64,000 nucleotides of DNA from Rhizobium favelukesii (lineage in GTDB: Bacteria > Pseudomonadota > Alphaproteobacteria > Rhizobiales > Rhizobiaceae): assembly GCF_000577275.2 (NCBI RefSeq), contig NZ_HG916855.1:434001-498000 (forward strand), written 5' to 3'. Under the pieces are notes generated by a model. The model saw only the letters and a program-made list of their open reading frames with translations. It had not been told where the DNA came from and made no database searches. A program made the position numbers and the translations under genes. Shown here piece after piece: positions 51,152 through 59,780 of this stretch (the first letter of the stretch is position 1; every line of letters starts with the position of its first letter).

Positions 51152-52693
51152 TTAAGGTGTTGGTATCGCCGGTTTCGCTATCGCGCCAGAAGGAGGGCTC
51201 GGGACTGGCTCCACCACACGAGGTATCTGTTCAACTTGTCTTGCCATCCGCCCATAGTAGAGCGACTGCGACATGAAGAGCGCGATCATTGCCGCTACCG
51301 CATTTAACAGACCAATAATCAATATGTAATCGAAGGCTAGTGGGACTCTGAAGTCGAAGCGTAATCTGATTATGGCATAAAAACTGGCGGTCGCGATCGC
51401 GACCCCCGTCATTACCGCAATATATGCGGTTGACACACCTGGCGTCTTTGCTTGGCCACGAGCCACATAATGAAGCAGCACCACGCAGATCGCCACGGAA
51501 ATGATCGAGTGAACAATGTTATAAGGCAGCCACCCACCGAAGATCTTGCCAGGTGACGACGTCAGCGCGGGATTATAGATTCCATAATCGGAAATCAGCT
51601 GAGCATAATCGAATGCCAGAACTAGCAGAATAATGAGCACGAGTTTCCCTGCATGTTTCTCTGTGAGGCTCCTGACGGTAATTTCCGTGCCGGCGGCGCC
51701 TGGTGGCAGCGACAGGAAAAGGAACGTGGAAGCCAAGAGTACCGGGAAGCATTGAGCTACCACGTATATGCTCGACGCCCTCAAAGCTTCGCCTCCATTA
51801 GGCCAGAACGTGAGTGGCTGCGCTCCGTTCAGGGCGTCAACGATCGGCGCGAGCATGGGAACAGCGAAACAAAGCACCGACAAGGCAACGATCGAAAAAA
51901 GCCCAGCAACTATCAAGCCTCTAAACGGATTGGGCTTGGGCGGAAGATCCACTCCAAGCCTGGAGGCGAGTGTCCGCAAGGCGGCGCCACCATCTTTTCT
52001 GACGGCTGCGATCGCCATCACGTAGATCATTTCCCTAAACAGCGCCATGGATTCTGCTGACGACTTGCTCTTCAAGTTTGTAAAGGAGTTGGAGCGTCGC
52101 TTGAGTTCCGCGTCGTAGAAGGAGAGGTCGGCGATATTACGTATGGAGGCCTCCCAGGTCGGGCTAGCCCAGAGTTCAATCTCTCTTAGTCGATCGGCGT
52201 CGGTAGGAAGCTTGGCCCAGAGCTGAACTGAAATGTCAGTTGCCGTTGTCGCCACGATCCGCGGAACTCCCACAAGTTCATGGAACACGTCTCGCTGAAG
52301 GTTCGCAATCTTCGAAAAGCCCGGAATTGACTGGTTGGTCAGACCCATGAAAGCAGCGGCAATGAAGAGCGGGTAGGGCACCGAGTCGATGTATGCCTTC
52401 ATCTTGTCAGCGGTAGGAGCCTCTGCCGTGACACGCAGCCATCCGGAGATGATTGACGGAGAGACGAGGCAGGCAATGACATATCCGGCAAAGGTGACTG
52501 CAAGAAACAGCAAGAGCGTTGCGAGGTACTTTTGAAACCCAAGGAAATGCCGGACGCGCAAGTTCGGCACTGCGCCGTACCACGGCTTTAGGTCGTCATC
52601 TTGGTCGTTTAGCTCACCGTACTTGCCAATTTGGAAGCACATCAATAGCGCAGCCCCGACCCAGAACTGGAGTGACGACACCAATTCGGCCAT
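51152..52693 (-). CDS. Polytopic membrane protein of unknown family
   Basis: A 513-residue protein with about eight to nine hydrophobic segments: VSSLQFWVGAALLMCF at the N-terminus, YLATLLLFLAVTFAGYVIACL, GLIVAGLFSIVALSVLCFAV, FPVLLASTFLFLSL, LVLIILLVLAFDYAQLI, IVHSIISVAICVVLLHYV and ILIIGLLNAVAAMIALFM. A soluble loop of about 150 residues (positions 120-260) contains DADRLREIELWASPTW. The tail is proline-rich. I recognise no family. It reads in the same direction as the hydrolase operon but lies 800 bp upstream of it, and is divergent from the peptidoglycan-active protein. Confidence 0.7.
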   Translation of the reverse strand: MAELVSSLQFWVGAALLMCFQIGKYGELNDQDDDLKPWYGAVPNLRVRHFLGFQKYLATLLLFLAVTFAGYVIACLVSPSIISGWLRVTAEAPTADKMKAYIDSVPYPLFIAAAFMGLTNQSIPGFSKIANLQRDVFHELVGVPRIVATTATDISVQLWAKLPTDADRLREIELWASPTWEASIRNIADLSFYDAELKRRSNSFTNLKSKSSAESMALFREMIYVMAIAAVRKDGGAALRTLASRLGVDLPPKPNPFRGLIVAGLFSIVALSVLCFAVPMLAPIVDALNGAQPLTFWPNGGEALRASSIYVVAQCFPVLLASTFLFLSLPPGAAGTEITVRSLTEKHAGKLVLIILLVLAFDYAQLISDYGIYNPALTSSPGKIFGGWLPYNIVHSIISVAICVVLLHYVARGQAKTPGVSTAYIAVMTGVAIATASFYAIIRLRFDFRVPLAFDYILIIGLLNAVAAMIALFMSQSLYYGRMARQVEQIPRVVEPVPSPPSGAIAKPAIPTP

Positions 52694-53277
52694 TGTCGCG
52701 CCTCATCTATTGGGACAAACACCATTCGGACATGCTTGTGCCATGACTAGCGTCGCGTTCCAATGTGGAAAGAACGCGCAGGGTGTAGCAAATGTTATGC
52801 TGTAGACGACCAAGGCCAATACAATCCTAGTCATCGGTCGCGCTCCTGTTACTCAATTTATATTAGCAACTTTGAATTTAGATTCAAATAGTATTTTGCG
52901 GACCAGGCCTCCAATAGCTGTTTGGGACCCGCAACGTCTGAGGGCTGAAACCTGCTATCGAAGCGCTGAATGATGTCACTACGAATGCTTGCAACTCGTG
53001 AGCTAACGGGAACTCTCACGGCAAACATCTCCTACGTGCCGACTACCGCGCCAATAACACGGAGATGATTTCTTTTAAAAACGAAGCCTAAGTCAGCCAT
53101 TCGATCTATTGCTGAAACATAGACCAGTCTCCGTCGCGCGAGCGAGACATTCTTACGGTATTCTATAAGAAGGTTTCTGCGTGACATAAGTAACTTTTGC
53201 GAGTAGGTTGCAAAAAGTACCATATTAAACGCAGGCGAACAAGGCTTGGGCGTACATTGCGCCCGGGGAGGGCGATT
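52694..53277. other. Intergenic, AT-rich
   Basis: About 580 bases between divergent genes, clearly richer in A and T than the surroundings. It should hold the promoters of both neighbours. No convincing gene; a 63-residue leftward frame at 53032-53223 is unsupported. Confidence 0.4.
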
Positions 53278-55263
53278 GTGGTTGATTATACGCTTGCCGA
53301 AGCTGCGGTCCTGCGACCGGACCCTGATGATGCTTCCATCGACGTTACGGGACTTTTGGAAGGGGAACAGGTCTCGGCCCTGCGGGAGATCGGACCGTGG
53401 ATGAAAATCTCGCTATTTCGCGATGGCCGGCAGTTTCTTGGCTGGGTTCACTCCGCCATTCTTAAAAAGTCAGAAGCTATAACATTTGATCTCTTCGACG
53501 AACCGGATGGCCAGTCCAGAAGCGTTAAGGGCTCAATCCTGACTATTCGTCTGTCGCTGCCGCCGTGGCAGAAGGTCGATGTCTTGATCGAGGACGGAAC
53601 GGTCGAGTCAGGGTGGCTGAACACCGCTTCAACATCGTCACCTACGGTCCCAAAGGGAGACGCCGATGCCAAGCCAGAAGCTGCGGGTGAGTTAGTGCTG
53701 GGAGTAAATGATGTTTATCGGCCTCACTTGCTTCTCGCTGAAGAGCGAACTGAAATAGACGCGGCGGCCCTAGCGGCAGTGATCAACGCGGAGGCCGCAA
53801 AGCTCGCAAATGGTGAATGGGATAGGAATAGCAAAGCTTCCACGAGCACCGCAGCCGGATTAACCCAATTCCTGGCCGCGACCTGGCTCGGAGAAGCCAA
53901 AAAAAGCCGAACTTACTTGAATGAACATGCGAGGCGCGAAGGGTATGTCACCGACGCCAACGCGATATCTCCTGGCAGCGAAGACAAATTGCTCAAGCTG
54001 CGGTTCGAACCGAAAATGTCAATCGTCGCGGCAGCAGAATACGGAGCTTCCAACCTGAAGGCCCTCATTGCCGCTGGCCTAGTCGACGACGAGACAGGTG
54101 ACGACGAAAAGGCTCAGTTCATCTATCTTGCGCACCACGAAGGCCTTGGGGGCGCGACGGCTTTTCTGCGGGGAAACAAGGGCTACACGTTCAGCGATTT
54201 GGCAAAACAAGTAGGTTCGACGAAGGCCCAGAAATACCTCGATGCCGCCGGCGGTAATGCCGCACAGGCCTATCGAAACTGGCTTAACAGCTACATCCAA
54301 GAGCATATTCAGCCGGAACGCTATAGAAAGGCAGCTGATGTCGAAGCTCCTTTGTTAGGAAGCGATGCAGCCAAAGAACTTTCTCAATACGATGGCACGC
54401 CCATCGTCCTGTCAGAGATGAGCCGCAATACCGGGTTAGCAAAGGCCGTGCAATGGCGGCTGTCCGAGCTAGGCTACCTCGATCCTCCCGCCGATGGAAG
54501 TTTTGGACCGGTATCAACTTGGGCTTTGACCGAGTTCTGTGCGAGCAACAATATCTCGCTCAAAAATGGGTTCAACCGATCTGTGGCCGAGCGACTTATT
54601 TCCCCAGCCGTTCTCCTTCCCGAGATCGCTGCGAGTGGAACCTGGTTCGACAAAGTTATAAGCTACATGCGAAACAGAAAGTATTTCATTTCTCGCCATC
54701 CGGATTGCAAGAACATCGTCTATCTCGAAGGTGCGAACCAGGACGGAACACTGAATGACGATGCACCCAATAAGTTCAACGACCTCCGGATTTTCTTTAG
54801 TGTGGGAGCTGATGGGCAGGTAAAACTGCAGAATTCCATATGGGAAGGAACCACCGAACCCGGGAAATTTTGGACAGTGAACCCAATGAACCCAAAAGGC
54901 GCTGCCCGGATCGCTTTCAACCAGTACAAGGCATGGGTGGTCGGAACCCATCATCCAAACTCGGCCTCAGCACACGAGGCTCTGGTACAAGTTGAGCCCA
55001 TTACGGTTTGTCGCGACCTGAACAAGGATTTCAAGAGAACTGGCGATGAACTAGACACCGGTCTGTTCGCGATCAATCAGCACTGGGGCTACGACGCGCC
55101 AAAAGATGACCTTGGTCGCACAAGCGCTGGCTGTTTGGTCGGGCGAACAAAGGATGGGCACAGAAAGTTCATGCAGTTGATAAAGGCCGATCCTCGCTAC
55201 CTTGCCAACCATTCTTACCGCTTCCTTACAGCGGTGATGCCTGGAGATGAAGTGCTGCGATAG
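53278..55263 (+). CDS. Multidomain peptidoglycan-active protein (SH3, lysozyme-like, PG-binding, L,D-transpeptidase-like)
   Basis: A 661-residue protein starting at GTG 53278 after GGGGAGGG. N-terminal SH3-like segments (SIDVTGLLEGEQVSALREIG with LGWVHSAIL, then a second one) are followed by a lysozyme-like domain with AALAAVINAEAAKLANGEWD and STSTAAGLTQFLAATWLGEA. A PG_binding_1 domain reads AVQWRLSELGYLDPPADGSFG. A C-terminal domain with INQHWGYDAPKDDLG and TSAGCLVGR recalls the His...SxGC site of YkuD-type enzymes. No signal peptide is evident, so export would need a holin or other route. It is divergent from the membrane protein, and a lytic or toxin role is inferred. Confidence 0.72.
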   Translation: MVDYTLAEAAVLRPDPDDASIDVTGLLEGEQVSALREIGPWMKISLFRDGRQFLGWVHSAILKKSEAITFDLFDEPDGQSRSVKGSILTIRLSLPPWQKVDVLIEDGTVESGWLNTASTSSPTVPKGDADAKPEAAGELVLGVNDVYRPHLLLAEERTEIDAAALAAVINAEAAKLANGEWDRNSKASTSTAAGLTQFLAATWLGEAKKSRTYLNEHARREGYVTDANAISPGSEDKLLKLRFEPKMSIVAAAEYGASNLKALIAAGLVDDETGDDEKAQFIYLAHHEGLGGATAFLRGNKGYTFSDLAKQVGSTKAQKYLDAAGGNAAQAYRNWLNSYIQEHIQPERYRKAADVEAPLLGSDAAKELSQYDGTPIVLSEMSRNTGLAKAVQWRLSELGYLDPPADGSFGPVSTWALTEFCASNNISLKNGFNRSVAERLISPAVLLPEIAASGTWFDKVISYMRNRKYFISRHPDCKNIVYLEGANQDGTLNDDAPNKFNDLRIFFSVGADGQVKLQNSIWEGTTEPGKFWTVNPMNPKGAARIAFNQYKAWVVGTHHPNSASAHEALVQVEPITVCRDLNKDFKRTGDELDTGLFAINQHWGYDAPKDDLGRTSAGCLVGRTKDGHRKFMQLIKADPRYLANHSYRFLTAVMPGDEVLR

Positions 55264-55384
55264 GCAAGTGGCGTATGTTTGTTCCCGGCGGCCCGAAGAG
55301 GTGGACATGCGCCAGCGCCTTCTACTTCTTGGCGATGACTTCCGGATCGCTCATGAAATCCGTCCGCCGGCCGGCTCGCGACCG

Positions 55385-55765
55385 CGCTTCTGGAAGCCAT
55401 TGGGGAGCGTTCACTCTCAATCTGCAGACCGGGGTTCACACTGGCGACGCCGCGGACAATATCTTCAGCAGCATCGAAGCATTTGCGGGATCGAACTTCA
55501 ACGATACTTTCTTTGCTTCTTCTTCTGCTGACAACCTTAACGGTGGAGTTGGCACGCTCGATACGATTGACTATTCGCTATTCGCTCTCCAGCGCTGCGG
55601 TTGACGTCAACCTGACGACCAATACCGTAAGCGGTGGCGATGGGGCGGGCGACGTTCTGAGCAGCTTCGAGCGCGTCGTTGGCTCGTCCTTCGCCGATAC
55701 CTTGGGCTCTTCCACTTCAGGGCATGCTCTCGTCGGAGGAGCAGGAGACGATATCTATCTTGCCG
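55385..55765 (+). pseudogene. RTX (haemolysin-type calcium-binding) protein relic
   Basis: One frame gives FTLNLQTGVHTGDAADNIFS, SNFNDTFFASSSADNLNGGV and DTIDYS; after a break near 55585 another gives AAVDVNLTTNTVSGGDGAGD, SSFADTLGSSTSGHALVGGAGDD. These are degenerate GGxGxDxUx-type RTX repeats of a secreted calcium-binding protein. There is no start, and the sequence ends abruptly where the FMN reductase tail begins. An HlyD-type fragment at 21412 may derive from the same kind of secretion locus. Confidence 0.7.
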
Positions 55766-56316
55766 GCATATTCCACCGGCACTCGTCCGGGGAAGAAGAC
55801 ACCCATCTCGTTTACCGCTTCCTCAATGCGCTTGCTGAGGTGCTCGGAAGCGACAGCATAGTCGATGAAATCGCGATCCGATGCATAGACGGCTGTTGGC
55901 AGGGTGTGAGCCACGAAGAAGCCCAAGAGGGGGCGAAGTTGGTGCTCTACCATCAACGCGTGACGATCGCCGCCGCCTGTTGCGGTGATGAGGATTGGCT
56001 TAGATTTCAGCTCATGCGGATCGATGAGGTCTATCAGGTGCTTGAAGAGGCCCGGATATGAGCCCTTGTAGGTCGGCGCGCCGATGATAAGGGCATCGGC
56101 GGCGACAATTTCTTGCAGCACATGTTGAGCCTTTTCATCGAGCTGCTTGCGCCAAAGGGCAGCGCCAAGCGATGGCCCGACATCAATCATGTCGTAGACG
56201 TCGAAATTAAAGCCATACCGGCCACTTACGACTTCGGCGACATGGCTGACCAGCGACCGAGTTTTCGAAGGCCGATTGAAGCTCCCTGCAATCCCGACGA
56301 TGTTTGGTGTTCTCGT
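55717..56316 (-). CDS. NADPH-dependent FMN reductase (MsuE/SsuE type), ACG start
   Basis: A flavodoxin-fold reductase: TPNIVGIAGSFNRPSKTRSLV, DVYDMIDVGPSLG, ADALIIGAPTYKGSYPGLFKHLIDLI, KPILITATGGGDRHALMVEHQLRPLLGFF. It would supply FMNH2 to the LLM monooxygenases upstream in the operon. The N-terminus is preceded by AGAGGA at proper spacing, but the start codon there is ACG (56316-56314), apparently a mutated ATG; the first ATG, at 56190, would omit the flavin-binding loop. The C-terminal 15 residues run into the RTX relic. Confidence 0.7.
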   Translation of the reverse strand, partial: TRTPNIVGIAGSFNRPSKTRSLVSHVAEVVSGRYGFNFDVYDMIDVGPSLGAALWRKQLDEKAQHVLQEIVAADALIIGAPTYKGSYPGLFKHLIDLIDPHELKSKPILITATGGGDRHALMVEHQLRPLLGFFVAHTLPTAVYASDRDFIDYAVASEHLSKRIEEAVNEMGVFFPGRVPVEYAGKIDIVSCSSDESMP

Positions 56317-56354
56317 GTTTTTCCTCTCGATGCAGTCTTAAAGCTTCGTTTGCC

Positions 56355-57338
56355 TTAAAGGGCAACGCCGTCCAAGACCTCGGCGATACCCCTGGTGCCC
56401 GGCGCGTGGCCCTCTAGCGCAAGCCTCGCTGCTGCTTGTTGGAACGCGGTGTTGAGAGGGGCCGCTACGCCGTGGATGCGGCTCAGCCGGACTATCTCGC
56501 CGTTCAGATAATCGACCTCGCTCGAAGTCCCGCGGGTGAAGCTTTGCCAGGTCGACTGCTGGCCGGGCTTGATGCCGCTCTCTGGTGCGACCCGCCAGGA
56601 TGAGATGTCGATTTTCCACTCCGAGGGGGCCGCCGGATCGTAACCGGCGGCCATGAGAACGGCACGTGCCTCTTGCGCCAGGCCGGCTGCGGCCTTTGAA
56701 CGGATTTCGGGAGGGCCTGCGAAAAGCTCGACCGCATTGGTGACGTTATGCTCCAGCTTGGCCGCCTTCCATCGCCGGATGTCGGGGCGCGCTTCGGCGA
56801 GATAGCCCGCGTTTGAAAGATCCGCGACGATCGACAAGGCCGTGTCGTCGAGCCCGTCGGGGTGGCGTCCCAGGGCGACGATGCCGACATTCGGCTCGCC
56901 TCCGACAACGACCTCGCCGGTGACGGTGTAGCGCGCCGGAATGCGGATGCTGGCAGCATAGACACGATCGAAGCGCCTCAGTGCGATGTCTTCTGCAGCC
57001 AGCCCGTTTTGCAATGTCACGAGGGGCAGTTCGGATGCAAAGCCTGCACCCTCGACCTGCCGCCAGGCCCAGAATTCCGTGGCCGACTCGACATCCTGTG
57101 CCTTGACCGCAAGGACTAGAATATCATCCGGCTGAAGCGCCGGTGGCGTAGCCGTGTCGGCGGTGGTGAGCCGGAGCACACGGTGTCCGCCCGGCCGGCG
57201 ATACGAGAGACCGTGAGCGGCGATATGGGCAATCTGGGCGCCGCGCCCAACGAGCACATAGGGGATGCCATGGATCTCGAACTCGGCCGCGAGGCTCGCG
57301 CCGACTGCACCGGCGCCGATGATGATGTAGCGTGTCAT
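56355..57338 (-). CDS. Ketopantoate reductase-like protein (ApbA/PanE fold)
   Basis: A 327-residue NADPH-dependent reductase fold: RYIIIGAGAVGASLAAEFEIHGI at the start, VLAVKAQDVE, LVTLQNGLAAEDIALRRFD, and a C-terminal ApbA domain with AAKLEHNVTNAVEL and SFTRGTSSEVDYLNGEIVRL. The Lys and Asn-Gly residues of the PanE active site are visible. ATG 57338 lies 3 nt after the SfnB-like stop, so it is coupled in the sulfur operon. Pantothenate synthesis is unlikely in this context; reduction of a keto acid left after desulfurisation is a fair guess. Confidence 0.8.
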   Translation of the reverse strand: MTRYIIIGAGAVGASLAAEFEIHGIPYVLVGRGAQIAHIAAHGLSYRRPGGHRVLRLTTADTATPPALQPDDILVLAVKAQDVESATEFWAWRQVEGAGFASELPLVTLQNGLAAEDIALRRFDRVYAASIRIPARYTVTGEVVVGGEPNVGIVALGRHPDGLDDTALSIVADLSNAGYLAEARPDIRRWKAAKLEHNVTNAVELFAGPPEIRSKAAAGLAQEARAVLMAAGYDPAAPSEWKIDISSWRVAPESGIKPGQQSTWQSFTRGTSSEVDYLNGEIVRLSRIHGVAAPLNTAFQQAAARLALEGHAPGTRGIAEVLDGVAL

Positions 57339-57340
57339 GT

Positions 57341-58537
57341 TCAGGCCGTCTTCAACACAGTGAGATTGACCGGAGGCGCCGATGATGCGTCGCTTTCGCT
57401 CTTCCAACGTTCGAAGGCAGCGCGCCCGAGAATGGAGATGGAGGTGTCTTCCTGGGGGGCATGGACGAGCACCGATTGAATGTCCCGGAAATGGCGCTCC
57501 AGCCCCAGTTCGTTCCCGAGGCCGGGATTGCCGATGCCACGCACGGCGATCTGCACCGCGTCGCGCAGCTGCCGGCCTGCAAGCAGCCGGGCCCGGATGT
57601 GCTTTTCTGCCTCGGCTTGCTTGTCCTTCAGGGCATCGAAAATGATTTGCCGGGCGCCGGAGACGAGAAGGTCGATTTCGCCGGAAAGCGTCACGAAGCG
57701 TTCGGTGCGGGCGATCGGATGGCCGAGGTTGGTCGGAACACGTTCGTGAGCAAAGCGGATGAACGCCTCCTGTGCCGCTTCGGCCACCCCGAGATAGAGC
57801 GCGGTCAGCGCCAGCGTGATTGCCGCGTGCGCGCGGTTGTCCTGTTGCGCAACGGATGGATCGACCAGATCGATGACATTTTCCAGCGGGATTTCCACGT
57901 CGGTGTATTCGACATCATGAGAGCCGGAGGCCCGCATGCCAAGGCTGTTCCAGTTCTCGATGACGCGAATGCCGGGAAGCTCGTTCGGAACGACGAATGT
58001 TCCGACCCGGGTGGGTGTTTCATCGGTGTGTGCCCAGACCAGGAAATGAGTCAGACCGTGCGCACCGGTGACGAAGCGCTTGCGGCCGGTGATCGACCAG
58101 CCGGATGCGGTACGACGGGCAACCGTCGCCGGCAGGCCGCCACGGGCGGGCGAGCCGAGTTCCGGTTCGACACGCGCGGCATTGAGCAGCAGCGGATGCT
58201 GCCTGGCCTGAGTAAGCAGGCGCTTGTAGAGGTCCTCGGGCCAATGGCTTTTCGTTGCCTGACCGAGGTGATTGAAGATCGTCATGGCGCTGATCAGCGC
58301 GACCGATGGATCACCGCGGCCGAGGGCCGCAAGGATCGTTGCGGCCTCGTGGAGTGTTGCGCCGGCGCCGCCATATCTCGCCGCGACGGTGCTTTCGAGC
58401 AGGCCGCTTTGATGAACCGCCCGGATACCCGTCCAAGGAAAATCCCCGGTCCGGTCCGCCTCGGGAGCTGCGTCCGCAAGAGCGCGCGTCGTCGCGCTCA
58501 GCAGACGTGGATCGAAAGCCGTCTCGCGCGCGATCAT
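57341..58537 (-). CDS. Acyl-CoA dehydrogenase-fold flavoprotein, SfnB/DszC-like
   Basis: A 398-residue protein of the acyl-CoA dehydrogenase superfamily: RYGGAGATLHEAATILAALGRGDPSVALI, SGWSITGRKRFVTGAHGLTHFLVWAHT, NWNSLGMRASGSHDVEYTDVEI (each within the N-terminal 220 residues), and a four-helix C-terminal domain. It resembles SfnB and DszC-type flavin-dependent monooxygenases of sulfone metabolism rather than beta-oxidation enzymes. Start ATG 58537 overlaps the stop of the upstream LLM gene. It would use reduced flavin from the FMN reductase. Confidence 0.82.
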   Translation of the reverse strand: MIARETAFDPRLLSATTRALADAAPEADRTGDFPWTGIRAVHQSGLLESTVAARYGGAGATLHEAATILAALGRGDPSVALISAMTIFNHLGQATKSHWPEDLYKRLLTQARQHPLLLNAARVEPELGSPARGGLPATVARRTASGWSITGRKRFVTGAHGLTHFLVWAHTDETPTRVGTFVVPNELPGIRVIENWNSLGMRASGSHDVEYTDVEIPLENVIDLVDPSVAQQDNRAHAAITLALTALYLGVAEAAQEAFIRFAHERVPTNLGHPIARTERFVTLSGEIDLLVSGARQIIFDALKDKQAEAEKHIRARLLAGRQLRDAVQIAVRGIGNPGLGNELGLERHFRDIQSVLVHAPQEDTSISILGRAAFERWKSESDASSAPPVNLTVLKTA

Positions 58538-59640
58538 CAGGCGGCGGCCTTCTTCTTTGCCTCTTCCCGCTCGCGTATGCCCTCGCGCACGAGGGGCAGG
58601 ATATAGCGTCCGTAATCGACGGCATCGTTGAAATTGTCATAGCCGCGGATGGAGATCAGGTCGGCGCCGAGATCGATATAGTCGAGGATGGAATCGGCAA
58701 TGGTGCGCGGTGATCCGACCAGTGCGGTCGTGGCGCCGGAGGCGTTGGTCGCCGTGACCGTCGGATACCAGAGTGCGCGATCATGGACGTCGCCACGCGC
58801 GGCGATATCAAGGAGCCGCTGCGATCCGACATTGGCGGGGCGAGGGGCAGAGGGCGGCGCGCGATGAAGGCCCTTTTCCCGGTTGTCCTTGAGACGGTCG
58901 AGCACCCGGTGTGCCTTCTCCCAGGCCAGTTCGTCGGTTTCCGCAACGATCGGGCGGAAGGTCACCCAGATCCGCGGCCGGTCCGTCCTGCCTGCCGTTG
59001 CCGCCTCGGCGTAGATACGTTCGATCTGCTGCTTGGTTTCCGCCAGCGGCTCGCCCCAGAGCCCGAAAATGTCGCCCAGTGATCCCCCGATGCGATACGC
59101 GGCATCAGAAGAGCCGCCGACAGAGATCGGGATCAGCCCGTTCGTTGGGCGCACCGCGCTGCGGAACTGCTTGAACTGGTAATATTTCCCATCGAAGTCG
59201 AAAGGCTCTTCCGACGTCCAGGCCTGACGCAGGATCCGGATATATTCTTCCTGCCGCTCGTACCGCTCCTCTTTGTTGAGAAAGTCGCCTTCGCGGGCCT
59301 GCTCGTCATCGCTGCCGCCGGCAATGAAGTGGACGACGACGCGGCCGCCGCTCAACTGATCAAGGGTGGCAAGCGATTTGGCAGCAACCGTCGGGTAGAC
59401 GGTATTGGGCCGCAGCGCGACGATGATCTTGATGTTCTTCGTATGCGCGAGAACCGTGGCGCCGATCGTGAAAGGGTCGAAGGACGAGGAGGAGTATGGG
59501 ATCAGCGTGTAGTTGAAGCCGTAGTCGTCGAGGGCGCGCGAGTAGCGCTCGAGATAGCGGGGATCGACCGGAGCGTCGGGAAGAGGATTGAGATCGTTCG
59601 AGGCGTTGGGAAAGCTGACGCTGATGAATTCCGCGGACAT
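58537..59640 (-). CDS. LLM flavin-dependent monooxygenase, SsuD-like
   Basis: A 367-residue luciferase-like protein: YGFNYTLIPYSSSSFDPFTIG, IKIIVALRPNTVYPTVAAKSLATLDQLSGGRVVVHFIAGG (positions about 68-107), NKEERYERQEEYIRILRQAW and LIPISVGGSSDAAYRIGG. These are the hallmarks of the alkanesulfonate monooxygenase SsuD group, which releases sulfite from organosulfonates using FMNH2 and oxygen. A 140-bp AT-rich gap separates it from the other LLM gene, possibly with its own promoter. Confidence 0.85.
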   Translation of the reverse strand: MSAEFISVSFPNASNDLNPLPDAPVDPRYLERYSRALDDYGFNYTLIPYSSSSFDPFTIGATVLAHTKNIKIIVALRPNTVYPTVAAKSLATLDQLSGGRVVVHFIAGGSDDEQAREGDFLNKEERYERQEEYIRILRQAWTSEEPFDFDGKYYQFKQFRSAVRPTNGLIPISVGGSSDAAYRIGGSLGDIFGLWGEPLAETKQQIERIYAEAATAGRTDRPRIWVTFRPIVAETDELAWEKAHRVLDRLKDNREKGLHRAPPSAPRPANVGSQRLLDIAARGDVHDRALWYPTVTATNASGATTALVGSPRTIADSILDYIDLGADLISIRGYDNFNDAVDYGRYILPLVREGIREREEAKKKAAA

Positions 59641-59780
59641 GGGAGCTCCTCTGATTGTCGATGGTGGTCGAAAGTTAGGCGGCAGACAAAGGCTAAGGAA
59701 GACAGGTCTTTCTATTTCTACTGAAACTATAGAAAATATCTCTAACCCGCAGCTCCCTGCTTTAAGATCCGGTGTAGGTT

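Noticed and set aside
53032..53223. 63-residue leftward frame in the AT-rich gap
   Set aside because: No ribosome site or family resemblance, and it overlaps the expected promoter region.
57461..58606. 381-residue rightward frame opposite the SfnB-like gene
   Set aside because: Antisense shadow; the leftward frame has clear acyl-CoA dehydrogenase signatures and coupled starts.
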